Source: Hymenobacter mellowenesis (GTDB taxonomy: Bacteria; Bacteroidota; Bacteroidia; Cytophagales; Hymenobacteraceae). From it: 64,000 nucleotides of DNA. How positions within the stretch are numbered: position 1 is the stretch's first letter; every line of letters starts with the position of its first letter. The DNA lies in NCBI RefSeq assembly GCF_030581005.1, contig NZ_JAUQSX010000007.1:62001-126000 (forward strand). The letters are read 5' to 3'. Under the pieces are notes generated by a model. The model made no database searches. It had not been told where the DNA came from and saw only the letters and a list, made by a program, of their open reading frames with translations. Both the position numbers and the translations under genes were made by a program. Below are positions 32,407 to 41,155 of the stretch, piece after piece.

Positions 32407-35400
32407 TTACTGCGCGGTTTCTTTTTCTTCGCCCAGCGTGTCGCAGTGCCACAGGCCCTGGGCTTTGCCGGGGGCGGCCTGGGTGGGCGCGCCGCCTTTT
32501 TTGGCGGCCAGCATGGCCTGTACCAGGCGCTGCCGCTCCTTTTGAATATCGGCGCGCAGGGCGGCATCAGCGGTGAGGCTGAACATTTCGCGGCCGTCCA
32601 CAAAGGTGTATTCGGGGTGGGCGTACACGCTGAGCGGGTTGTCGGACCAGAGCACCACGTCCGCATCCTTGCCTTCCTTGATGGAGCCCATTTTAGCATC
32701 CAAATGCAGCATTTTGGCCGGGTTGATGGTGACCAGACGCAGGGCTTCTTCCTCGGTGAGGCCGCCGTATTTCACGGTTTTGGCGGCTTCCTGGTTGAGG
32801 CGGCGGCTCATTTCGGCGTCGTCGGAGTTGATGGCCACGTTCAGGCCGGCCCGCGTCATGATGGCCGCGTTGTACGGGATGGCGTCCTTCACCTCGTTTT
32901 TATAAGCCCACCAGTCCGAGAACGTGCTGGCGTTGGCGCCGTGGGCTTTCATCTTGTCAGCCACCTTGTAGCCTTCCAGAATGTGGGTGAAGGTGTTCAC
33001 CTTAAAGCCCATGCGGTCGGCCACGCCCATCAGCATGTTGATTTCGCTTTGCACGTAGCTGTGGCAGGTGATAAAGCGCTGGCGGTTCAGGATTTCAACC
33101 AGCGCCTCCAGCTCCAGGTCGCGGCGCGGGGCCTCGCCTTTCTGCTGCTTGCTCTTGCCCAGCTTATTCCACGCGCTCCACTCCTGCTCATACTCCTTAG
33201 CGCGGGTGAAGGCGTCCACAAACACCTGCTCGGTGCCCATGCGCGTTTGGGGGAAGCGCAGCACGTTCAGCTCGCCCCAGTTGCTTTGCTTCACGTTTTC
33301 GCCCAGCGCAAACTTGATGAAGCCCGGCGCGCCGCTGATTTTCATCTCGTCGGGGGTGCCGCCCCAGCGCATTTTCACCAGCGCCGACTGCCCGCCGATG
33401 GGGTTGGCCGAGCCGTGCAGCAGCTGCGCGGCCACCACCCCGCCAGCCAGGTCGCGGTAAATGCCCACGTCCTCGTTGTCCACCACGTCGCCAATCCGTA
33501 CCTCGCTGGTCACGGCCTGGGTGCCCTCGTTCACACCGCCCGAAATGGCCAAGTGCGAATGCTCGTCAATGATGCCCGGCGCCAGGTGCTTACCCGTGCC
33601 GTCGATGCTGCGGCCGCCTTTGGGCAGCGTCAGATTCTTGCCAATGCGCGCTATGCGGCCGTTTTCCAGCAGCACGTCGGTGTTTTCGAGCTTGCCCGCG
33701 GCCTCGCTGGTCCACACCGTAGCGTTTTTGATGAGCGTAGGCGTTTGGTCGGGCATGGCGGTCCGGCCATAAGCGGCAAAGGGGTAGATGACGTTGCCCA
33801 GCACGGGAGGCGGCAGCACCTTGGCCGAGTCACGCTTGGCGGCGCGGGTGGCTTCCTCCTGCCGCACGGCTCGCCACTTCACCGGCAGGCCTTCAGCTGA
33901 TAATCCCGCCAGCAGCCCATCGCCCTGAAACACGCGGCCTTCCTGGGTGTAGTAGCCACTCAGGCGCGTGTAGCCGGCGTCAGCAGCAGCGGGTTTGGGC
34001 TTGGCCTCCCCAGCCTTTCCTCCTTTGCCTTTGGGTTTGTCGTTAAGATTAAACACAATCGTGGCCAGGTCATTGGTCACGTTAATTGTGCCTTTAATGG
34101 TGTCACCAGCCGTGGGCACAATTTTCAACTCCGGCGCTTCGGGCTTGCCCTGGATGAGCATGGACATATCGGAGCCCACCCGAAACTCGTTTTTCAGGAT
34201 TTTCTCGGCCGAAGTCAGGCTGAGCTTGTACACGCCGCGGTAGTCGGCCGGCACGGTGCTGAGCTGGTACCGCTCACCCTGCACCCAGTTGTCGAGCAGC
34301 ACGTTATCGTCGGCCAGGAAGTGGGCCGAGCACACGATGAAGTTGGCTTCCATGCCCGGGCGCAGGGCCCCGAGGCGGTCCTGGGCGCGCAGCAGGCGGG
34401 CCGGCGTTTCGGTGAGGGCGCGCAGGGCAGCGGCTTCGCTCAGGCCGTACTGGGCGGCTTTGCGCAGGTTAGGCAGAAATTTTTTCTTGTCCTTGAGGTC
34501 GGCCGCCGTGAGGGCGAAGGGCACGCCGGCCTGGGCCAGCCGGGCGGCGTTGGCCGGGGCCAGTTCCCAGTGCTTCAGGTCTTCGAGAGGGATGCGCAGG
34601 GCGTCGTACACGTCGGCCACGTCGTAGGCGTCGGGGAAGTTGAGCGGCACGATGAAGGCGGCCCCGGTCTTTTTCAGGTCGTCGAGGCGCTGGTACTCGT
34701 CGCCGCGGCCCTTGATGATGTACTGCTGGCCGGCCTCGTCGCCCAGCCGGTCGGCGCGCAGGGCCGAGAGCTTGTCATTCACCTGAAAAATGGCCGGCAG
34801 CCCTTTCTGCTGCGTCAAAGCCTGCAATGACAGGTTCTGCTCGCGGCGCGGGTTGCGCTGGTTCCAGGCGGCGTCGAGGTAGGTTTGGCACAGCAGCGCG
34901 ATGCTGCCCATCAGCGAGCCCGGGTAGTCCTGCGTGCTCGTGCCCTTGTCGAACGAAAGGCCCGCGGCGGCCCGGTCCAGCAGCAGCACCTCCTGCTCCC
35001 GGCGGTTGGTGTTGAGGCTGACCAGCGCCGCCGTGCCGCGCATGATGCCATCGGCCTGCTGCGTGAGCACCGCTCCGAAGCCCAGCGCCCGGTAGGCCGT
35101 GGCCTGGTCGTTGTTGATTTTGAACAGCTCGGCCGCATTCACTTCCGGATGAATAGCCTGGTTCCAGTCGTAGGCGCCGGTTTTCAGGCTCTCGAATTGC
35201 GGGCCGGCGCGGCGGCCCTGGCGCTGCGCAGCCGTGAGGTCGGGTACGCCGTAGCTGGTGTACACATCCACCAAACCGGGGTAGATGAACTTGCCGGCCA
35301 CGTCCTGCACCACGGCTCCGGCCGGAATTTTCACGGCGCCGGCCGGCCCGGCGGCCACTACTTTCCCGTCCCGAATCAGCAGCGTGCCGTCGTTGATGCG

Positions 35401-35562
35401 GGTCTGGTAATCGGTGTAGAGCGTGGCGTGGGTGAAGGCAAACACGCCCGGGCGCTGGTCGTACACGCCGTTGCGCGGGAAGGTGCCGGGCTGGGCCCAG
35501 GCCGCCGGGGCCGCCAGCACCAGCAGCGCCGCCAGCGGCAGTTTCGATGTAGAAATTTTCAT
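32407..35562 (-). CDS. Secreted tandem amidohydrolase: degenerate N-half, intact C-half
   Basis: 1051 residues from ATG 35562, which gives a clean signal peptide (KLPLAALLVLAAPAAWAQ); an ATG at 35583 is also in frame. Two amidohydrolase modules follow. In the first (about 25-460) the metal motif reads YPGLVDVYTSYG with no His. In the second (about 640-1050) it is intact: APGIIDEHSHLAISGG, ITCHSYVQSEI, FTHILEGYKVADKM and the Asp of AINSDDAEM. The C-half belongs to the imidazolonepropionase/dipeptidase-like group, hydrolysing cyclic amides or peptides in the periplasm; the substrate is unknown. About 130 residues in between (around 480-610) are less conserved and Pro/Lys-rich. The N-half pairs best with the separate 433-residue protein downstream. 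Confidence 0.88.
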   Translation of the reverse strand: MKISTSKLPLAALLVLAAPAAWAQPGTFPRNGVYDQRPGVFAFTHATLYTDYQTRINDGTLLIRDGKVVAAGPAGAVKIPAGAVVQDVAGKFIYPGLVDVYTSYGVPDLTAAQRQGRRAGPQFESLKTGAYDWNQAIHPEVNAAELFKINNDQATAYRALGFGAVLTQQADGIMRGTAALVSLNTNRREQEVLLLDRAAAGLSFDKGTSTQDYPGSLMGSIALLCQTYLDAAWNQRNPRREQNLSLQALTQQKGLPAIFQVNDKLSALRADRLGDEAGQQYIIKGRGDEYQRLDDLKKTGAAFIVPLNFPDAYDVADVYDALRIPLEDLKHWELAPANAARLAQAGVPFALTAADLKDKKKFLPNLRKAAQYGLSEAAALRALTETPARLLRAQDRLGALRPGMEANFIVCSAHFLADDNVLLDNWVQGERYQLSTVPADYRGVYKLSLTSAEKILKNEFRVGSDMSMLIQGKPEAPELKIVPTAGDTIKGTINVTNDLATIVFNLNDKPKGKGGKAGEAKPKPAAADAGYTRLSGYYTQEGRVFQGDGLLAGLSAEGLPVKWRAVRQEEATRAAKRDSAKVLPPPVLGNVIYPFAAYGRTAMPDQTPTLIKNATVWTSEAAGKLENTDVLLENGRIARIGKNLTLPKGGRSIDGTGKHLAPGIIDEHSHLAISGGVNEGTQAVTSEVRIGDVVDNEDVGIYRDLAGGVVAAQLLHGSANPIGGQSALVKMRWGGTPDEMKISGAPGFIKFALGENVKQSNWGELNVLRFPQTRMGTEQVFVDAFTRAKEYEQEWSAWNKLGKSKQQKGEAPRRDLELEALVEILNRQRFITCHSYVQSEINMLMGVADRMGFKVNTFTHILEGYKVADKMKAHGANASTFSDWWAYKNEVKDAIPYNAAIMTRAGLNVAINSDDAEMSRRLNQEAAKTVKYGGLTEEEALRLVTINPAKMLHLDAKMGSIKEGKDADVVLWSDNPLSVYAHPEYTFVDGREMFSLTADAALRADIQKERQRLVQAMLAAKKGGAPTQAAPGKAQGLWHCDTLGEEKETAQ

Positions 35563-35627
35563 GCAGCGTAAAGAAGCAGACATTGAGAATTTCGCCAGAA
35601 AACCCAGCTTTCCTTCTCACTTTCTGT

Positions 35628-35635
35628 CAAATGTA
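35628..35635 (-). promoter_or_regulatory. -7 box of the tandem amidohydrolase gene
   Basis: TACATTTG on the minus strand is an exact TAnnTTTG match, about 66 bp upstream of ATG 35562. A TTG about 21 nt further upstream could serve as the -33 element. Confidence 0.5.
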
Positions 35636-35739
35636 GGCCCGTGTGCGGCGGGCTGGCAACGGCGCGGGCAAAATGCAAGTAATAATTATCTGACGCGGAT
35701 TTTGCCCGCAGTTCTTTTCCATCCTTCCCTCCCATCCCC

Positions 35740-35949
35740 ATGCGCAAAGGCACCAAAGTCAACTGGAAATACGGCACCGGCACGGCCACTGGCAAGATTG
35801 AATCCGTCCATAAAGAGCCCGTTACGCGCACCATCAAGGGCGCCGAAATCCACCGCAACGGCACGGCCGACAATCCAGCCCTCGTCATCGTACAGGACAA
35901 CGGCGACCGGGTGCTAAAGCTTAAAAGCGAAGTGAAAGCCGCCAGCTAA
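35740..35949 (+). CDS. DUF2945 (HVA1/Tudor-like) small protein
   Basis: 69 residues beginning MRKGTKVNWKYGTGTATGKI and ending VLKLKSEVKAAS, with central TRTIKGAEIHRNGTADNPAL. This is the compact barrel known as DUF2945 or hypervirulence-associated protein (TUDOR-like). Members are widespread, small and cytoplasmic; their ligand is not established. It stands alone. Confidence 0.9.
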   Translation: MRKGTKVNWKYGTGTATGKIESVHKEPVTRTIKGAEIHRNGTADNPALVIVQDNGDRVLKLKSEVKAAS

Positions 35950-36133
35950 GTATGCCATAAGGTGACATCACAGTTGGGAAGCGCATTCCTTCTCCTCCAT
36001 TAAGCAGTTAGGCGAAAAGACGTACCTGACCCGATTACTGGCGAGGAAAAAAGGGCAAAGTCGAGAAAAGTCTAAATAATATGCATTTTCTGCTATTATT
36101 ACAGATTAATTATCACCTTGCTTTTTTTTTTGA

Positions 36134-37420
36134 ATGGATAACACCGCTACCCAATCAGCTGCCGCGCCGCTGGAAGAGTCAGACCGTTCCGACCTACTGG
36201 ATGCCTTGCGGGGGTTCGCCCTTTTCGGCGTTTGCTTAGCCAATCTGTTCACCTCGTTCTCGCTGTGGGGAGAAACCGGGGCGCCCGCGCCGGCCAGCCT
36301 CGCCACCGCGGCCACCGACCCCGCCGCCGCCTTTCTCATCCGCGCCCTGATTGACGGCAAGTTCTACTCCTTGTTTTCGCTGCTGTTTGGCATTGGCTTC
36401 GCGGTGCAGCTCCAACGGTCGCAGGCCCGCGGCGACGCCAAGCTGGGCACCTACCGGCGGCGCTTGTGGGTGCTGCTGGGCATTGGGCTGGCGCACTCGC
36501 TGCTCATCTGGAGCGGCGATATTTTGGCGTTCTACGCCTTGGCTGGCCTGTTGCTGGTGCGCTTACGGGGGATTTCGGACCGGGCGCTCCTGCGCTGGGT
36601 CGTGGTGCTGCTGTTGCTACCCATTCCGCTTTGGGCTATTTTCTGGCTGGGAGGCGGGTGGAAGGCGTCTGTGCCGCTCACCCCCGGCTTACCGTTTTAC
36701 GCCATTGGCGGGGCCATTGCCGAGTCGATGAAGATGACCACCTTTTACCAGGCCGTGGCCACTGAAAACTGGGGGACTTATCTGCGCATTCTGCAGGGCA
36801 GTATTTTCTTCCGATATGGCGGCTTGCTGTTTCAATGGCGGATTTGCAAGGTGCTGGCCATGTTTCTCTTGGGGCTTTGGGTGGGCCGGCATCAGATTTT
36901 CCGCAGCCCGGCGGCTCACCTGCCGCTACTGCGCCGCGTGGCCGGGTGGGGCCTCGCCCTGGGCCTCCCCGCCAGCCTGCTCAGCGCCTACCTCAACGCC
37001 GGCAGTGCTTATGACAATGGCGAGGCCCTGGGGCTGGCCCACGCCGGGCTCTATGCGCTGGGCGTAGGGCCACTGGCGCTGGCCTTTGCAGCGCTTTTTG
37101 CGCTGGCCTGGCTGGGCCGGGGCCGGGCCGTACTGCGCCAGCTGGCGCCGATGGGCCGCATGGCGCTCACCTGCTACCTGACCCAAAGCTTGATAGGCGT
37201 TTTCCTTTTCTACGGCATCGGGCTGGGCTGGATGGGCCACGTGGGCCCCACCCTGTTGTGGCCGCTGGCCGTGGCCATTATTGCCGCGCAACTGCTGGCC
37301 TGCCGCTGGTGGCTGGCGCGTTTCCGCTTCGGGCCCGTGGAATGGCTATGGCGCAGCCTCACCTACCGACAGTGGCAGCCGTTGCGCCGGGCCACGCCGC
37401 TGGTAGCGGCGGTTGGCTAA
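36134..37420 (+). CDS. DUF418 multi-pass membrane protein
   Basis: 428 residues starting with a charged N-terminus followed by LDALRGFALFGVCLANL, then DGKFYSLFSLLFGIGFAVQL and a C-terminal LAPMGRMALTCYLTQSLIGV ... WWLARFRFGPVEWLWRSLTY. These are the hallmark blocks of DUF418 proteins, which have about ten helices and resemble the acyltransferase-3 fold. The substrate is unknown. The ATG follows an 11-T tract. The frame is free of competing genes. Confidence 0.93.
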   Translation: MDNTATQSAAAPLEESDRSDLLDALRGFALFGVCLANLFTSFSLWGETGAPAPASLATAATDPAAAFLIRALIDGKFYSLFSLLFGIGFAVQLQRSQARGDAKLGTYRRRLWVLLGIGLAHSLLIWSGDILAFYALAGLLLVRLRGISDRALLRWVVVLLLLPIPLWAIFWLGGGWKASVPLTPGLPFYAIGGAIAESMKMTTFYQAVATENWGTYLRILQGSIFFRYGGLLFQWRICKVLAMFLLGLWVGRHQIFRSPAAHLPLLRRVAGWGLALGLPASLLSAYLNAGSAYDNGEALGLAHAGLYALGVGPLALAFAALFALAWLGRGRAVLRQLAPMGRMALTCYLTQSLIGVFLFYGIGLGWMGHVGPTLLWPLAVAIIAAQLLACRWWLARFRFGPVEWLWRSLTYRQWQPLRRATPLVAAVG

Positions 37421-37433
37421 CCCAAACGGCCAC

Positions 37434-37976
37434 TCAGCGCCGCAGCACAATGCCGTTGCCCGCCCCAGCGCCGTCATCGGCCACGGCCACGCCATTGAGC
37501 ACGGCCCGGCGGCGCAGATTCATGGCGCAGCTGCAGCAGCCCGGGCCTCCGGGCCGGTCGGCCACGTCGAGGTCGGTAAGGTCGTAGGAGCGGTTGACCC
37601 GCGGCAGCACAAAGCGGTAGTTGTAGTTGAGGTAAACCAGCGCAGGCCCCGCGCCGTTGGCCACGGGTAAGGGCAAATACTGCAAGTTGACGGCGCAAAA
37701 CAGATTCGGGCCGCAAATGCCGGTGCGAATGGTGTCGAGCGGCGTAGCAAAGCCGGGCCGGGCGTATCGAACCAGGTAAGCACCTGCCACCTCGGCGCTG
37801 GTGAAACTACCTGCCGTCCGGCTATCAGTTTCAATGCGTACCACCAGGTTTTCGGTTTCCGTGCAGGGCGTGCAATTGTAGTTTTCACAATTTTCACCGC
37901 AGCTGGCCAGGTTGATGCCCAGCGAGGTAGCCAGTACCGAAGCGGCAAATTTTGTGCGATAGTAAAATTGCTTCAT
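37434..37976 (-). CDS. Cysteine-rich lipoprotein of unknown function
   Basis: 180 residues. A signal with a lipobox-like end (SLGINLASCGENC) suggests lipidation at Cys 27. Cysteines then come in clusters: ENCENYNCTPCTE, ICGPNLFCAVN and PGCCSCAMN, ten or more in all, which suggests disulfides in the periplasm or on the surface. The middle looks beta-rich (ENLVVRIETD, YRFVLPRVNRSYDLTDLDV). It converges on the DUF418 gene with 13 bp between stops. Not recognised. Confidence 0.75.
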   Translation of the reverse strand: MKQFYYRTKFAASVLATSLGINLASCGENCENYNCTPCTETENLVVRIETDSRTAGSFTSAEVAGAYLVRYARPGFATPLDTIRTGICGPNLFCAVNLQYLPLPVANGAGPALVYLNYNYRFVLPRVNRSYDLTDLDVADRPGGPGCCSCAMNLRRRAVLNGVAVADDGAGAGNGIVLRR

Positions 37977-38051
37977 AGCGGCAGGAAGGAGGAATGTTAA
38001 TATCGTTCAGCTGACCGCTGGCCGCCGCGTAAAGTTGCGTTATACTTAACA

Positions 38052-38087
38052 CAAAAAATCCCCGCCAACATCAGCTGACGGGGATTT
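38052..38087 (-). terminator. Rho-independent terminator of the permease gene
   Basis: On the minus strand AAATCCCCG ... CGGGGATTTTTT forms a strong stem followed by a U-run, 32 bp after the stop of the APC permease gene. Confidence 0.88.
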
Positions 38088-38118
38088 CTAAGTAAGCGAC
38101 CTGCCGCAGGCGGTGGGC

Positions 38119-39720
38119 TTACAGGTTGTTTTTATCGGGCTTGATGAAGGCCTCCTCGTCCATCTCGGTGGGCACCACCACCACGCCCTTCTGGAGCATG
38201 GAGTTGCGCTTGCCGTAGAGGAAGTACACCACAAAGCCGAGCAGCATCCAGCCCAGGGCCAGTTTCAGGGTGTTCGAGTCGAGGGCCAGAATCATGAGCG
38301 TGCAGATGGCCGCGCCCAGGATGGGCACCAGCGGGAAGCTGGCCGACGAGAGCGGCGAGCGGAACGGCCGGGGCTGGTCGGGGTCGGAGCGGCGCATAAT
38401 CCACACGCCCAGGCTCACCAGCACAAAGGCCAGCAGCGTGCCGAACGAGGTCAAATCGCCGGCCAGCGAGCCGGGCACGAAGGCCGCAAACGCGCCCACG
38501 AACACCAGCAGCGCCAGGTTCGACTTATAAGGCGTATTGAACTTGGGGTGCAGTTCCGAGAAGGCTTTGGGCATCAAACCGTCCTTGGCCATCGAGAAAA
38601 ATACGCGGCTCTGGCCCATGAGCATCACCAGAATTACCGACGAAAAACCGAGCAGAATGGCCAGCGTCACGGCCGTGCCGAGCCACTCGTAGCCGGGCAT
38701 GTGCGCCTTGATGGCGTAGGTTACGGAAGCCTCGCCGCCCAGGGCCGGGTCGGCAAATTCACGCCAGTTGGCCACCCCCGTCAGCACGTGGCCGAACAGG
38801 ATGTAGAGCACCGTGCATACCGCCAGCGAGCCGAGAATACCGATGGGCATGTCGCGCTTGGGGTTCTTGGCCTCCTGTGCGGCCGTGCTCACGGCATCAA
38901 ACCCGATGAAGGCGAAAAACACGATGGCCGCCCCGCCGAGGACGCCGCCCCAACCGTGCTTGTTCCAGGCCGTGTATTCGCGCACCACCACGCCGGCCGC
39001 GTTTTTCACGGGCGCGGCGTTTTCGGGAATCAGGTAGGGCGTGTGGTTGGCGGGGTTGATAAACTGCCAACCCACGGCAATGAATACCAGCACGATAGCC
39101 ACTTTCAACACCACCACAATGGCGTTGAACATGGCCGATTCCTGCGTGCCCTTGATAAGCAGTAGGCTCAGCATGACGATGATGAACAAAGCCGGCAGGT
39201 TGATGAGGCCGTGCTCCAGCGTGCCGTTCACCACGGCGCTCTCGAAGGGCGAGTGGCTGAGGTTGTAAGGAATCGTATTAACGAAATCAACCTTTGTATG
39301 GACGGCCTCCAGCAGCTTGTTCAGATACTCGCTCCAGGCAATGCTGACGGTGGCCGCGCCCAGTGCGTATTCCATAATCAGGGCCCAGCCGATAACCCAG
39401 GCCACGAACTCGCCCATGGTGGTGTAGGCGTAGGTGTAGGCCGAGCCGGCAATGGGAATCATGGCCGCGAACTCGGCGTAGCACAAGCCCGCGAACACGC
39501 AGCCGATGGCGGCCACGATGAAGGCCAGCGTCACGCCCGGGCCGGAGGCTTGGGCGGCGGCGGCGGCGGTGCGCACAAACAGGCCCGCCCCGATGATGGC
39601 GCCCACGCCCAGGGCCACGAGGTTGCCGGCGCCCAGCGTGCGCTGCAGGGTGCCGTGCCCGGTGGAGTTGGCCTCGCCCAGGAGCACGGCCAACGGTTTT
39701 TTGGCGAAAATACTTGCCAT
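38119..39720 (-). CDS. Cationic amino-acid permease, APC superfamily
   Basis: 533 residues with twelve or more helices. Near the N-terminus is LVALGVGAIIGAGLFVRTA, the unwound substrate-binding helix 1 of APC transporters (G-A-I-I-G-x-G-L-F). IVFFAFIGFDAVSTAAQEAK is the helix-6 motif. Length and the tail LALGWMLLGFVVYFLYGKRN fit the CAT-like (TC 2.A.3.3) subgroup of amino-acid uptake systems. It sits in the inner membrane. Single-gene unit with its own terminator. Confidence 0.93.
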   Translation of the reverse strand: MASIFAKKPLAVLLGEANSTGHGTLQRTLGAGNLVALGVGAIIGAGLFVRTAAAAAQASGPGVTLAFIVAAIGCVFAGLCYAEFAAMIPIAGSAYTYAYTTMGEFVAWVIGWALIMEYALGAATVSIAWSEYLNKLLEAVHTKVDFVNTIPYNLSHSPFESAVVNGTLEHGLINLPALFIIVMLSLLLIKGTQESAMFNAIVVVLKVAIVLVFIAVGWQFINPANHTPYLIPENAAPVKNAAGVVVREYTAWNKHGWGGVLGGAAIVFFAFIGFDAVSTAAQEAKNPKRDMPIGILGSLAVCTVLYILFGHVLTGVANWREFADPALGGEASVTYAIKAHMPGYEWLGTAVTLAILLGFSSVILVMLMGQSRVFFSMAKDGLMPKAFSELHPKFNTPYKSNLALLVFVGAFAAFVPGSLAGDLTSFGTLLAFVLVSLGVWIMRRSDPDQPRPFRSPLSSASFPLVPILGAAICTLMILALDSNTLKLALGWMLLGFVVYFLYGKRNSMLQKGVVVVPTEMDEEAFIKPDKNNL

Positions 39721-39970
39721 GTGTTAGGTGTAAAGGAGGAAGAAGTGTGAAATAAAATGAGGTTGAAACAAGATGTTCCGACGCTATTTGCCCATGATTT
39801 TGGCCACGGCAACAGCGGCGGGCCCGAAATATAGGCAGCAAATTCCCTTCGATTTGGCGGGGCCGCCCCGACTGGCCGGTGCCGCCCGGGTTTCCAGCTT
39901 GCCCGCCGCCGCTTAAACCCGCTTTGCTTCGCCGCATCCAAGCCCATGTATCACCCCTATCGTTAATCTG

Positions 39971-40390
39971 ATGAACAAGACCCTCGTTCTGCTTTCGGCC
40001 CTGCTCCTTGCCGGTGGTGCCGCCTCGGCCCAGGCGCCAGCCATTCCCGGCCCTGCCGCCACCCAAAAATCGCCCGACCAGCAAGCCCAGCGGCGCGCCC
40101 AGTACCTCGCCAAAGAGCTTGGCCTCACCGCCGACCAGCAGGCCCGACTGGAACCCATCCTGCTGGCCCAGCGCCAGGATATGCAAGCCATGCGCGACCG
40201 GGTGCAGACCAACGGCCGCCAGCGCGGCATGGGCCAGGAACTGAAAGCCTCCCAAGGCAAATACACCGAGCAAATCCGGGCCGTGCTCACGCCCGAGCAG
40301 TTTGCCCGGTTTGAGCAATTGAAAGACGAGCAGCGCGACAAGCTGCGCGAGCGCCGCGCCGGCAGCCAGGGCCTAGGCGCGAGGCCCTGA
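39971..40390 (+). CDS. Spy/LTXXQ-like periplasmic protein 1
   Basis: 139 residues with a signal peptide (TLVLLSALLLAGGAASAQ), then a helical, Gln- and Arg-rich body: QYLAKELGLTADQQARLEPI, LKASQGKYTEQIRAVLTPEQ and FARFEQLKDEQRDKLRER. The L-T-x-x-Q repeats and LTPEQ are typical of the Spy/CpxP-like family and the related DUF4890 of Bacteroidota, which act as periplasmic chaperones or stress sensors in enterics. A paralogue follows at 40565. Confidence 0.82.
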   Translation: MNKTLVLLSALLLAGGAASAQAPAIPGPAATQKSPDQQAQRRAQYLAKELGLTADQQARLEPILLAQRQDMQAMRDRVQTNGRQRGMGQELKASQGKYTEQIRAVLTPEQFARFEQLKDEQRDKLRERRAGSQGLGARP

Positions 40391-40564
40391 TTCGCCGGCT
40401 TCATCTGCGAAAAAAGGCCGTTTATCGATGAATAAAGGCCGGCTCAGCTGGCGTCATACTCTTGGCATACTGCTTGCAAATACCCTGGCAAGCAAACGCC
40501 GCAACCGTTTTGGTTGCTCATTTCCCTCCAACCCCCCCCCTTCATCCCTTCTTCTAACATTATC

Positions 40565-41011
40565 ATGAAAAAGACCCTGATGTTGCTTGCTGCCCTGGCC
40601 TTCACCACCGCCGGCACCAGCTTTGCCCAAACCGCGCCGGCTACCACTACCACCAAAGTAAAAATGCACGGCGGCAAAGGCGGCCACGGCCCCAAAGACC
40701 CCGCCAAGATGGCCGACCACAAAGCTGGCAAAATGGCTAAGGAGCTCGGCCTCAACGCCGACCAGGAAGCCAAAGTGGAGCAGCTTTTTCTGGCCCGCCA
40801 GCAAGAAAACCAAGCCCTGAAAGCCAAATACGGCGCTGACCGCAATGCCGCCCGCACCGAGATGAAAGCTTCGCACGAGAAGTACGAAGCCCAGCTCAAA
40901 AGCATCCTCACGCCCGACCAGTACGCCAAGTTCGACAAAATGAAGGACGAGCACCGCGGCCACGGCAAGATGCAGGGCGGCGGCAAAACCAAAGTGAAAG
41001 CCAAAGCTTAA
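40565..41011 (+). CDS. Spy/LTXXQ-like periplasmic protein 2
   Basis: 148 residues from ATG 40565; an upstream in-frame ATG at 40514 would spoil the signal peptide (KTLMLLAALAFTTAGTSFAQ). The body is Lys/His/Gly-rich (MHGGKGGHGPKDPAKMADHK), followed by AKELGLNADQEAKVEQLFLA, MKASHEKYEAQLKSILTPDQ and YAKFDKMKDEHRGHGK. It is paralogous to the preceding gene, 174 bp away. The His-rich segments could bind metal; that is inference. Confidence 0.85.
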   Translation: MKKTLMLLAALAFTTAGTSFAQTAPATTTTKVKMHGGKGGHGPKDPAKMADHKAGKMAKELGLNADQEAKVEQLFLARQQENQALKAKYGADRNAARTEMKASHEKYEAQLKSILTPDQYAKFDKMKDEHRGHGKMQGGGKTKVKAKA

Positions 41012-41036
41012 TTCCGCTCGCCTTTAGGCACTTCCC

Positions 41037-41068
41037 AAAGCCCCGACCAAACCGGTCGGGGCTTTTTT
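41037..41068 (+). terminator. Rho-independent terminator
   Basis: AAAGCCCCGACC-AAA-CCGGTCGGGGCTTTTTT, a perfect stem with a U-run, 26 bp after the stop of the second Spy-like gene. Confidence 0.95.
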
Positions 41069-41115
41069 GGTTTGAAATGCCCGCCGGGGCAGGACCGTAC
41101 ATTGCGCGGCCTGCT

Positions 41116-41123
41116 TATATTTG
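41116..41123 (+). promoter_or_regulatory. -7 box of the MBL/rhodanese gene
   Basis: TATATTTG, an exact TAnnTTTG match, 33 bp upstream of ATG 41156. This supports that start over the in-frame ATG at 41072. No clear -33 element. Confidence 0.55.
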
Positions 41124-41155
41124 GCCAAACCACCCGGTTACCAAATCCCCTCGCT

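Noticed and set aside
32335..33900. A 521-codon plus-strand frame opposite the tandem amidohydrolase
   Set aside because: It lies fully within the antisense of a gene with a signal peptide and an intact DEHSH metal motif, and begins in a C/G-run repeat.
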